Assembly: GCA_000277445.1 (NCBI GenBank)
Contig: AJWJ01000109.1
Coordinates: 1 to 53,943, forward strand
Origin: Polysphondylium violaceum
Lineage: Eukaryota > Evosea > Eumycetozoa > Dictyosteliales > Dictyosteliaceae
Length of the DNA: 53,943 bases
Reading direction: 5' to 3'
The notes under the pieces are model-generated. The model saw only the letters and a program-made list of their open reading frames with translations. It made no database searches and was not told where the DNA came from. A program made the position numbers and the translations under genes. Each line of letters starts with the position of its first letter. Within the stretch, counting starts at the first letter, position 1. Positions 23,720 through 34,571 of the stretch are shown piece by piece.

Positions 23720-25454
23720 ATGATACTATTTTTAACAGCAGTGGCGACTATGATGATAATGGCGATGACTATGACTATAGTTGGTGCAAATAGTAATATA
23801 ATCACCACTGTTGACAGTATTACAAATACATCAATTATACCAGGAGATGTGGTTGGCCTTGCTACTGGTAGCGGTATAGCACAAACATTATATTCACTAT
23901 TAAATCAAACATCGTCCATAGTGTCTATGATTGCTATATTTTCAGGATCTTATGTAGCATTTTTTCTATTTGGTTGGTTTTACTTGGGGAAAATATTGTT
24001 TAGAGATTATGAAGTTAAAAGAGTGTTTGTTCAATTATCTTTTGCAACAACGTTTGCTTTATCACTTACATTGTTTGAATTGATATTTTTTGAAATTATG
24101 GATGTTATGGACAGAGAGTAAGATAATGTTTTATTTAAATAATAATAGTGATAAACAACTAATTTGGTAAACTATTGTTCATATAGATGGAGGTATAAAT
24201 GTTGGAAATTCGATTTAGTATTGATGTCATTAAATTTAATTTTAATATTACCCTATTATCAATTTTATCTATTAATATCAACCTATGGATTTAGTAAGCG
24301 ACGAACCCATATACTCAGTTTTATATTGCTGTTGTTTTATTTGGTCTTGTTTTGGAAAATAGGCGATCCCTTTCCCATTTTAAAAGAAGATAGGGGTGTG
24401 GTTTCCTTGGAGATGGGGGTGGGCAGAATCGGGATAGTGGGTGTGGCAGTAATGGCGATTCTGTCTGGCTATGGTGCTGTCAACGTGCCCTATATGTATA
24501 TATCCTATTTTCTGCGTCCCGTCAAAGACTCGTCCATACAAAAACTAGAGAGACAGTTTTTGCACACACTCGAAAAGATATTCAGCAAGAAAAAGAGATT
24601 ACTGTTGGTAAAGAAACAGCTGCTCTCATCAAGACCAGACTACAGTCGTCGTGGAAACCATTACTACTACTCTTCGGGATTCTTTAGTTGGATTAAAAAC
24701 CTGTGGGATAAACGGTCACGTACCGCCCTCAGTGAAGATATCTCGAGAATTGAGCAAGAGATCAAAGAGCTTGAGGACTTGAATAGAGACCATTTTTGCC
24801 AAATTCATGAGCTCAAACTCGAGAAGGAGCGTATCAAGTTTTCAACAACCCTTCAAGGTAAATTTTACAATTGGCTCGGTTATTTCTTTTCCATTTATTG
24901 TATATATAAAGTTATTATGGTATGTATTACTATTGATTCAATATAACACATTATACATACTAATGCCGCAATACCCTACGCCTATATAGAGTGCGTTAAA
25001 TATATTGTTTGATAGAAAGTCAGGGTTGGATCCCGTTAGTAGGGGATTGGATCTATTGTTGAGATATTTACACATTGAAGTGGATGTACCGTTTTGGTCA
25101 CAACATATTAGTTTTCTTTTAATTGGACTAATGACAGCATCGTCAGTGCGTGGATTCCTCAATCAGATTCTCAAAGTGTTTCACGAGTATTCCAGTAGTT
25201 TGTCTTCCAACAATATGATATTGGCATTGGCCCAAGTGATGGGAATGTATTTTATCTCCTCTGTGTTGATGATGAGAACATCAATGCCCAACGAATATCG
25301 TGTCATCATTACCGAGATTTTAAATGACATTGAATTTAATTTCTATCATCGCTGGTTTGATTTCATTTTCATACCCTCTTCTCTAATCACCACATTTGCA
25401 TTAATCGCAATGTCAATCAAAGGTTCAAATGCACTACATGATATAAACAAATAG
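23720..25454 (+). CDS. gphr: Golgi pH regulator (GPHR/GPR89 family)
   Basis: This is a polytopic membrane protein of the GPHR family, which sets Golgi/ER luminal conditions by anion conductance and affects secretion and glycosylation. Exons are 23720-24117, 24187-24919 and 24990-25454, in phase, for 531 residues. The first exon has a hydrophobic N-terminal signal-like segment and two membrane segments, ending with FELIFFEIMDV. The second has several membrane helices with the conserved GDPFPI and a long charged coil (~260-360, with Lys/Arg and Glu repeats). The third begins SALNILFDRKSGLDPVSRGL, followed by WSQHISFLLIGLMTASSVRGFLNQ, the most conserved block of the family. It ends convergently 222 bases from the Siw14-like gene. 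The N-terminal ~40 residues are more variable than in animals. Confidence 0.92.
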
Positions 25455-25676
25455 AGAAATAAATAAATAATGTATATATAAAGATAGATAGTGTATAATA
25501 ACATATATTTATTCATGATATGTTGTTTCTTTGATTTCTTGCTTTCTTCTTTTTGTACAATTATTGTTTAAAATATCACATCATTATTAATCATATTGAG
25601 GGGTGCTTTTGTAGGTGTAGATTATCCCGCACGATCAATATGATTAGTATTGTTGTTGTTACTGTTGGTAGATTGA

Positions 25677-26347
<671 letters not shown>

Positions 26348-27039
26348 GGTGTGTTTCAGTCCTTGTCCTAGTCGTAGTAAGAGTAATAATGGTAATAGTA
26401 ATGTCTAATGAAACAATAAGTGCGCAAATGAAAAAAAAAGGTAAAAAAAAAATCATCAAAATCTTAAAATTTAATTTATTCTATTGTCATATTCTGTGTC
26501 ATTTGGTCTCATCATACTAGAACCCCTATGCCTTGTGGCAACGGGTGGAGCATCAGAACAGAGTTTACACACTTGTCAAATCAAGAAAACAACAATGTGA
26601 GTCAAATTAGTTGGTTCCAAGTGTAATGATACTGGACTGGAATCTGCTATTTGGCCTATATTGGCTTATTATTTTATCATCTTGGGAAACGAGGATGGAT
26701 AGACCCGTCGATAGAAAACTCAAAATAATAATAATAATTATTTCACCACCACACAAATGAATAAAAATATTTTTTTTAATTTTATTTTTTTTTTTTAATT
26801 TTTTTTTTTTATCTTTTTTTCAAACTATTCTTTGAACTCTTGGGTGGTGAACAAATATATGTGTTTATAAAAATAGTATCGCCCGCACCAGACACAGATA
26901 TTGATATCAATTCACTATTACCGCTAAACCTAATAATACAATCATCAGAATAGAACAGAACAAGAATTTTGGTGAAAAAAAAGTTTTTTATTTTTTTTCA
27001 TTTGTGTCATCTCCACATATTTATTTATCTCTCAATAAA
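26348..27039. other. Divergent promoter region
   Basis: This 0.7 kb lies between the divergent starts of the Siw14-like and OTU genes. The section 26500-26720 is richer in G and C than usual for non-coding DNA here but shows no frame, tRNA or repeat I can name. T tracts at 26765-26820 and 26985-26999 precede the OTU start. Confidence 0.65.
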
Positions 27040-28401
27040 ATGAGAATTGTTGTACAGCGTAAAGCTAATAATAGTAGCAATAATAATGCTAGTAATGTTA
27101 ATAATAATAACAGTGTGAATAACAATAACCATAACAATAATCCTGTAAATAACTTTGTAAATAATAATAACAATAATAATAATAGTGGTAGCAACCATAA
27201 TAATATAGGGAACCAAACAACTACAACCACAACAACTACTACAACCACAACATCTATACCTGTAAATAATAATAGCAATAGCAATATAAATAACAACAAT
27301 ATAAATAATAATGTAAATCAACAACAACAAACAAAAAAGAAAAAGTCACCAAACAATAGTGCTTATTATCCAAATAATAGTAACAATAGTAGTAAGAATA
27401 ACTTTAAAGAAAGAGATAAAAGAGATAAAAGGGAATCATATAATTCACATAATAATAGTAATAATAGTAATAATAACAATAGCGGTAATAACCATTCAGA
27501 CGAAGAAAACAATAGTGCGGATGAATATGAGTCTAAAAGTAATAGAAAAACTATTCATCATCTAAATAATAGTACTGGCGGTGGCGGTAGTTATCATAAT
27601 AATTATAATAGCAATAACAATAGCAATAATATTCAATATGATGAAAAACAATTTGAAGAAATGTTGAAAAAAAACAAAGGATACGTTGTAAGAAAAATGA
27701 AACAGGATGGTAATTGTCTTTTCAGGTCAATTGCAGATCAAATATATGGTGATCAAGAGATGCACAATATGGTTAGAGAAAAGTGTATCGATTACATGGA
27801 GATGGAAAGAGACCATTACTCTCAATTTATCACTGAAGATTTTAATGAATATATAAAGAGAAAAAGAACAGATAAAGTATATGGAAACAACACTGAAATG
27901 CAAGCCATGGCAGAGCTTTTTAATAGACCCATTGAGGTTTATCACAAAACATTGGAACCCATCAATATATTTCACGGTTCCTATAGAGGTAACCATCCAA
28001 TTAGATTAAGTTATCATCATGGAAACCATTATGACTCTATCTGTGATTTAAATAACCCGTCTGTTGGTGTAGGATTAGGTTTCCCCGATTTCCATCCAGG
28101 GACAGCAGACAAATCGCTTATGGACAAGGCTGTGAAAAAGTCAGAGTTTGATTTTATCGAAAAGCAAATATTTGAAGACTCTTTATTGAATTCCGACTGG
28201 AAAGAAACTGAAATTGAAATTGAAGAGGCTGTTATGGCTGCATCAAGAGCTGAATATTTAGAATCACTTTTAAAATCATTTCAAAATAACAAAACTAATA
28301 ATAATAATAATAGTAATAATAGCAATACTGCCAACAGTACGAGTAGCTTTTCAAATGATAAATCTAAAGATGATAACAATAATAACCATTTTAAAAATTA
28401 A
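27040..28401 (+). CDS. OTU-domain deubiquitinase (OTUD5-like)
   Basis: This single-exon gene encodes 453 residues. The first ATG of the frame (27040, MRIVVQRK) follows AATAAA-like leader sequence and was taken as start; the frame is open slightly further upstream without an ATG. Residues ~10-200 are almost entirely Asn, Ser and Thr runs. The OTU domain follows: VRKMKQDGNCLFRSIADQIYG with catalytic Cys226, then VYHKTLEPINIFHG and the His box RLSYHHGNHYDSI with His330. The C-terminal helix FIEKQIFEDSLLNSDW and the segment after it match the extension seen in OTUD5 proteins, which cleave Lys48/63 ubiquitin chains. An Asn/Ser tail ends the protein. The Asn-rich arm is typical for dictyostelids and probably disordered. 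Confidence 0.92.
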   Translation: MRIVVQRKANNSSNNNASNVNNNNSVNNNNHNNNPVNNFVNNNNNNNNSGSNHNNIGNQTTTTTTTTTTTTSIPVNNNSNSNINNNNINNNVNQQQQTKKKKSPNNSAYYPNNSNNSSKNNFKERDKRDKRESYNSHNNSNNSNNNNSGNNHSDEENNSADEYESKSNRKTIHHLNNSTGGGGSYHNNYNSNNNSNNIQYDEKQFEEMLKKNKGYVVRKMKQDGNCLFRSIADQIYGDQEMHNMVREKCIDYMEMERDHYSQFITEDFNEYIKRKRTDKVYGNNTEMQAMAELFNRPIEVYHKTLEPINIFHGSYRGNHPIRLSYHHGNHYDSICDLNNPSVGVGLGFPDFHPGTADKSLMDKAVKKSEFDFIEKQIFEDSLLNSDWKETEIEIEEAVMAASRAEYLESLLKSFQNNKTNNNNNSNNSNTANSTSSFSNDKSKDDNNNNHFKN

Positions 28402-28882
28402 CATAACAACATTTTTTTTTGATTTCATTTTTGTATATTTATTGGAATTATAAATAAAACTTATTTTAAAAACAACCTTTGCCTTAAAGTAAAAAATTGG
28501 ATGTACCATTATCAGTCAATAAATGAGGAGCGATGTTAACAGTTGGTTTGATTTTAGTTATAAATTATTTTTGTTTATGGTAGTTGAATAAATTGGACAA
28601 AGTTTGTTTTTTAATGATACCATCAGAAATATCACTATTGTAGGGCCCAAAATGTTCCTTCAAAAAATTGAATGAGTTTGATGATTTCCTTTCTGGGTCA
28701 AATATTGAGCCCAAAATTGCACAACAGCAAAAAAAGTGGAAATAATAATTTCAGCTCTTAAAATTTTCATAACTGTTTAACCACTTAATTATACATATAT
28801 ATATATATATGTATGTATAGAGATAGAGAGAGTTTATTCATTGTTTGTGTTTCATATCATACTAATACTTGATTATTAAGTA
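28402..28882. other. Intergenic between two plus-strand genes
   Basis: This 0.48 kb should hold the OTU gene 3' UTR and the promoter of the B-box gene. It has an AT dinucleotide run at 28792-28810 and an AGAG run near 28820. No coding signal is visible. Confidence 0.7.
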
Positions 28883-29860
28883 ATGTATCAATTGTCTAAT
28901 CGATCCTTATTTTGTAAATGTTGTTTACCACAACGATATTATGAATCGCCTGTGTGGTTGAGCGTGTGTAATCATATCGTGTGTAGAGATACTGTTGTTC
29001 AGTTTGGTGATTCATATATTTGTCCTCTGTGCAATAGTAGTAGTAATCAACTTGACACAGAGTCTGATGGAGTGCGTGATATTGTGAATAAGATGGAGAG
29101 TAAATATTTTATATGTCCAGAGCACAATCAAGATACTCAGGTGGTATGCTGGACCTGTAACACACATATGTGTCGTTTTTGTTTAGATGAATATTGTTAC
29201 ACTTATGACCATGATACAAAAAACTTATTAGAATCTATCAAACTTATGAAAATATTAGACGAGAATATTAAAATGTTTATGCAAGATAATAGAATTACTA
29301 TACAAGATAATCTAGATCTCCTTGAGCAAGAGATTAAAAATAATAAACAAATAATCACAAGGTTAAGAGAATTAAAACAATATCTAGATAAGAGATTAGA
29401 TCATCATTATTTACAATCTCTAGAAACAGTGTTTAGTATTTTAGAGAATCGTTTATTATCTTCAATCGATCAATTCACAGAAACAAAAAAAAATATCACT
29501 AAATATCTTGACAATTTCAACTCAAAGAAATCAGTAACACAATTATTAGTTCAAGTATTAGATTGGTTTAAAGAAAAGAATAGACTTTGTAGTTATAAAA
29601 TATATTCATTAACAATTAAAGAATATGATATCATAGATCAATTATTCAATGACTATTATAAATCAGAACATTCACCCACTTCACCACCAACTGGTCAACA
29701 ACAATTTTTGAACACATTAAATGAATGTATAGATATTAAAGAATCTAGAGATACTAGACCACTCCTATGTTATCCAATTATAAATTCTTATAAATTCTAT
29801 GATTTACCTCAACATCCAATTGTTGATCCAATTAATAATAGTCAATTAGATTATTCATAA
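28883..29860 (+). CDS. RING/B-box/coiled-coil (TRIM-like) protein
   Basis: The open frame of 325 residues encodes a TRIM-like arrangement. The RING-like finger has C11-x2-C14, C29-x-H31-x2-C34 and C47-x2-C50; the sixth ligand, normally Cys two residues after C34, is Thr37 (CRDT rather than CRDC). The B-box starts CPEH near residue 76, then CWTC, CRFC and a Cys/His pair ending YDHD. Residues ~105-230 are Leu/Glu/Lys/Gln helices with coiled-coil character. The C-terminal ~60 residues are unrecognised. The stop at 29858-29860 may not be the real end: a GTCAAT donor at 29841 and the acceptor before 30000 would splice in phase to the next segment. Two relics elsewhere in the window come from this family. 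Role unknown; TRIM proteins are usually ubiquitin ligases. Confidence 0.8.
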   Translation: MYQLSNRSLFCKCCLPQRYYESPVWLSVCNHIVCRDTVVQFGDSYICPLCNSSSNQLDTESDGVRDIVNKMESKYFICPEHNQDTQVVCWTCNTHMCRFCLDEYCYTYDHDTKNLLESIKLMKILDENIKMFMQDNRITIQDNLDLLEQEIKNNKQIITRLRELKQYLDKRLDHHYLQSLETVFSILENRLLSSIDQFTETKKNITKYLDNFNSKKSVTQLLVQVLDWFKEKNRLCSYKIYSLTIKEYDIIDQLFNDYYKSEHSPTSPPTGQQQFLNTLNECIDIKESRDTRPLLCYPIINSYKFYDLPQHPIVDPINNSQLDYS

Positions 29861-29944
29861 ATAGTAAAACACCAAAGAATAATTATAATGAGAACGACAA
29901 TAACATAGACAATGTATTCGTTATCCGTTATAAGGATTATATAA

Positions 29945-30845
29945 CAAGATTATTTTATTATATCAGAATTTAATTTTCAATTTAATTATCTATTCTTAGT
30001 TAAATCATTGGATGATTATAAGAATATATTGATAAAGTTAGAAAAAAATTTTTCAACTTCAGCAATTGTTGGCGATAGGCAATTAATAGATTTATTTAAT
30101 AGTAAAATTAGAAATTTAACATCAGTATTAATAGTATATCATCCTCAATTTTATGATAAATATAAATTTTCAATACAATATCACAATAGTAATATTAAAA
30201 CAATTATCATTACCCATTACTCAGATTTCAAAGCCAAACATCCAAACGTTAATATATTTGGTGAATATGTTTTGGAACCATTAAGTAATGAGGGTTTAGA
30301 ATTTTTATTCAACAATTTAAAAGATGCTATCATTTCAAAAGATGACGTATTCTACAAGCCGCTAATGTATAGCATCACTCAAGTTTCTCTGAAATCCATG
30401 ATTGAAAGTTTAGTCCAAGATATAAGAGACAAAACAAATACACCAAATGAAATCATCTACGATATATTGTAAGCATAATTATAAATGAGCTAAAATGCCT
30501 ATGGCAATACTGATTACTAAACATATTTTAAATATTAAACACCTAGATCATATTATAATTTTTGGTTGTATTGTACTTGGTGTCATAGTATCAGGAAGAT
30601 CAGGTAGGCTATTATCAAGGCACCAAGTAGATCCAGAAAAGATAATATTCAAATTCCCAGTCGGTGAAATGTTATGGTCATTACAAGTGAATTATTTAAA
30701 AAGTCAAATCCAACTTAATAATGAATGGATACCAAGAACAATAATGCAGGAACCAAAAGAATGTACAGACCCTTATCAAATCATATTAAGATTCGCTTAT
30801 GCACAAAACATTATCAATAACACCAATGGTGCGTGTATAATATAA
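29945..30845 (+). pseudogene. Unassigned continuation or decayed part of the B-box gene
   Basis: Two frames lie here. The first, open 29945-30472, is in the same frame as the upstream B-box gene and has no early ATG (its first codon in most calls is TTG at 30008). The second, 30495-30845, starts MPMAILITKH in another frame, and I found no GT-AG intron that joins it in phase. The first frame has hydrophobic strands and a run TIIITHYSDF ... YVLEPLSNEGLEFLF that is faintly like the sensor-1 region of NACHT/NB-ARC ATPases; this is only a guess. The second is unrecognised (KIIFKFPVGEMLWSLQ). A related relic occurs at 12470-12660. Either this is a later exon of the B-box gene followed by a broken tail, or a decayed duplicate. 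Confidence 0.45.
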
Positions 30846-30921
30846 TATTTGACTGTGTAATGAACTAATTAACGACTATTTGAATTTATTTTGTTTTAGT
30901 TAACTGTTTTACCCCATATTT

Positions 30922-33900
30922 TTACTGAGTTTGGGATAAAGACCAAAAAGAATTTGAGATAGTATAAGTGATTTGTTGTAAAATATGTTTACTCATATTA
31001 AACAAAGGAGTGATTGATGTTGGTTGTTGTTTTTGAAGGATATTTAAAAAATATTCAGCTGCCTCTCCTTCAGAAAGACTAGGACAAAATCTTGATGCAA
31101 TTTCTTTTTCCACCAATGGTTCGTTCAAATGATTATTATTATTATTATTATTATTACCATTATTATTTAATTCAAATCTTGAAAGAAATTGTAAATGATA
31201 TAAAAAGAAATTTGATTCTCTTCTTAGGTGCAAGAATATTTGAATGCATAGATTATAAAATTGTTTCTTTTTCTCTTCACTATAGTACACACTTTTTGTC
31301 GTTGTAGTAGAGGTAGTTGATGTATTGTTGGTATTGGTGGAAACTGTGGTCGTTGATTCTTTGGATGCTAAACAGGAGAGATTGGTCAATGTAAAAAATG
31401 TCTTTAGATCGTCTTGAAAGAGAGTGCCTTGATCCAATAGTAAAAAAACTTGGCTGTCTCTGTTGGCAACCACTAAATTTTCATCATGGCTATCGATATG
31501 TCCAATTCCCAAGAGATGGGAATAAACAATCCACAGAGCCAAAGATTGTGTGAATTTTGGAGAATCTATATATTCTTCCTCTTCCTCCTCTGTGATTGCT
31601 TTGCTGTCTTCTACCTCTTGGATAAAACTAAAACCTTCGCCCGTGGGTTGAATGTGATATGTTGTAGCTCTGGAAAAGTTGCTACCCATTTTATTGGCCA
31701 CCATTTCATTCATGATACCAATAATATTCATCATAAATTGTTGGACTCTGAGATCACCTTTTTTCAAGATTAATTTTAAATTTCTTGTCACATTCACCTG
31801 CTCTGTATGTTGACAAAGACATTGCAAGGCAATGGATTGAGAACTTTGACCGAACAGTGTGGCTGTTTCAAGATTAAATTCTTTGATATTGTACATTGAA
31901 TCAGATGGGAAAACTGTATTTGACCTCTCTAGAGATTTTAGCTTTGAGAGGTAGGCTCGTAGATCCGACTTTGAGGATGATGCAACTTGATGCTTTTGCA
32001 AGGCATTTGACAACTCTTGTGAATTTGAAAATGATGAAATCAAATTTGGATATCGATTCATTAGAGCCGAGTTCAATTTAAATACCATTACTTGATAAAT
32101 ATTATTTGAATACTTTTCCTTGTTTTGGCAATACTTTAACTCAAACAACAAAGCATAGGCTACCTGCTTACTCGACGTGGCTTTGGAAATTAAAAAGTTG
32201 AATAATAATTGATGGTCCAATGGCTCGTATCTATATAGATTTAAATATATTAGAATACAAAAGAATTTATTAAAAAAAGAAGACATACCTTAATAAATAA
32301 ACTAGTTGAGGGATAATAAATAAAATTGAATCCAATTGACTCAGAGTTTCAACGGCATATTTCCTAATTTCAAAGCTTTTAACGTTTTGATCCAACAAGG
32401 GAATGACATAGAGGGGAGATATTTTAGTTTTACAATTACCGGAACACATTAAGAAATAACAACTACAATCCTTTTGTTCAGACAATAGAGTTTCCAAGAC
32501 TTTGTTACTCTTTTCCAAAGAGATGACTTGATCTTTACTCAGGCAAGTTAATAGTCTTAATAGCCACAACGAGTGACCTCTGAATGAATCTCTATTTCTC
32601 CATAACACTTTTTTCTCGGCATCTGAAAAAGGTTGATTTTGAGGTTTATATTGAATCAATCTAACATTGGAGAGATAAATAATCGATGCTTTTCTCCACA
32701 ATGGACAAACACATGAAAATCTACGCAATACATTAAACTTTAACGCCAAGTACTTTAATGCCTTGATCGTGTCATTGTATTCGCTTGACAAACGTATTGT
32801 TTGAAAACAAGGTGAACAAACCAATCTCTTGCTACTAATCCAATCATAATAACTAAACGTGGATGACGAGGACTTTAACAACTCTGAGTTTTCTACATAT
32901 GAATTTGAACATTTACAACAAAATATTTTACCTAAAGATATTACACTATATTAGAATCTATACGGTAACTATGGAGAAAATACAATACATACCACAATTT
33001 CTACAACAATTTCCTTGATTCAAAGTGGTGAACTCCACTTGGCAATTATAATTTTGACATCTTTTTGAAGAGTTTGCGAGGATTTGTGGAGGATCTCTGG
33101 GAAACACCTGGTCTACAATGTCAAAGAGGATGGTTTCTGAAGGCTTTGATCCAGTTTCATCAAACTCTTTTCTATCGGCATAGGAATTGTAGGGCTTAGA
33201 CTCTGCCACAATGACTTTAAGAGGGTAGATACCAAATTGATTTTCCTTTTTAATCTTTTCAAACTCTATTTCTGTAAATTGATTCTCGTCTGAACTGAAT
33301 CCAAAGTAGTTGCGAGCATCCATCTGACTCGAACTCATCAATAGAAATGACTCAACGTTGTTTTTGATTGCCCTGATTAAATAATTGTCTATAATGTCAA
33401 ATAAATGGGCGGCAATGATGTAGGATGCGATATGCTCGCCCTGTCCCTTGATTAACACGCTCTTGTAGAGTTCATGTTTAATGTCCTTTTCAAATGTAAA
33501 ACTACTTAGCCACCCATATTCTTGATTAGAGTGTCTAATGGTGGATTTCCTATTACTGTCCGTGTTGGTCTTGCTAATCAGTGAATGCAAGTTTTCGAGA
33601 AAATGAAATATAAACTCTAAATCCTTTGCACTGATTGGTAGCTTTATATTTAATCTGGTTCCTGTCGTATGTCTAACAACTTTTTGTTGAACCATATTAG
33701 AGAGCTTAACAAAACGAGATGGAAACTCTTTTGTCTCTGTCTCTGTTACAATGAATACACTAGGTATAACTTTAATAGATATCTGTGACAATGCTGTTGC
33801 TATTGTTGCAACCATGGTTGTTATTGGTGGTGTTTCTATTGTTGTTGTACCCATTGTATTTGTGCCTGTACTTGTTGTTGCGATTGTTGCTGTTGTTGCC

Positions 33901-34124
33901 ACCGTTGTTGTAGTTGGTGTTGTATCTGTCGCGTTGGTTGTTGCCATTGCATTGGTTGTTGTTTCTATTTCTGTTGCACTTGCAGCTATATTAGTGGCAG
34001 CATTTGTCGCCTCACTTGTAGTTTCATTTGCTACATTTGTAGTATCTATTATATTTGCATTTACATTTGTTGTTGTATTTGAAGTACTTTTTGTATTTCT
34101 TGGTTTTGTTGCAGTTGCAAGCAT
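30922..34124 (-). CDS. Skp1-like / FYVE-like zinc finger / PI3-kinase fusion
   Basis: Exons 34124-32993, 32931-32289 and 32230-30922 splice in phase to 1027 residues. Residues 1-110 are Thr/Ala/Asn low complexity. Residues ~115-290 match full-length Skp1: FPSRFVKLSNMV and the C-terminal helices IIAAHLFDIIDNYL, then FTEIEFEKIKKENQF. A zinc finger follows with Cys356, 361, 374, 377, 382, 385, 416 and 419, including CRNCGKIFCCKC as in FYVE domains, but the R(R/K)HHCR lipid-binding motif reads QGNCCR. Residues ~480-650 are a PIK helical domain (RYEPLDHQLLFNFLISKA). The kinase has KKGD (748-751), GIGHIDSHDEN (833-843) where PI3-kinases read GIGDRHNDN, and DQG (858-860) for DFG. Asn runs interrupt the C-lobe. 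Lipid kinase activity is uncertain; the fusion is inferred from in-phase splicing. Confidence 0.85.
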
Positions 34125-34571
34125 TTTATATAAACATTACTCGTATCAAAACAACACTGTATTACTAGTATATTAAATTGTGTTTACACATTTTTAAAAT
34201 CATAGGAAAGAAAGGGATGTGGAAAAAGAAAAGAAATTAATCAATTTTCACAAACTTAAAAAAATAGAATCTCGCAAAAAAAATCTAATTTCCAGATTAG
34301 AACTGTAACGTTTCTAGTAGTGGGTATGAGAGGTGGAATTAATAATCTAAGCTAAATATTGGTGTTTTATGCTTCATACCCACATCCTTTTCCCTCGATT
34401 TCCAAACCAGGTCACCATATTACTGAATCAATAAATAAAAAGATAAAAATAAAAAAAAAAAATAAATGATGATTTTCAAAAAAATTCCAAATCAATAAAA
34501 ACATTTTAGTGCTTTATCGTTTAGTGCAAACCAATAGAGTATTCTAATAAACACACACGCACACATATACA
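34125..34571. other. Divergent promoter, PI3K fusion / vps53
   Basis: This 447-base gap lies between divergent starts. It contains A tracts (34450-34463) and otherwise unremarkable AT-rich DNA; CACACACGCACACA precedes the vps53 ATG. Confidence 0.7.

Noticed and set aside
33751-34176. 141-codon plus-strand Val/Ala-rich frame
   Set aside because: Exact antisense shadow of the Thr/Ala low-complexity arm of the Skp1-PI3K gene.
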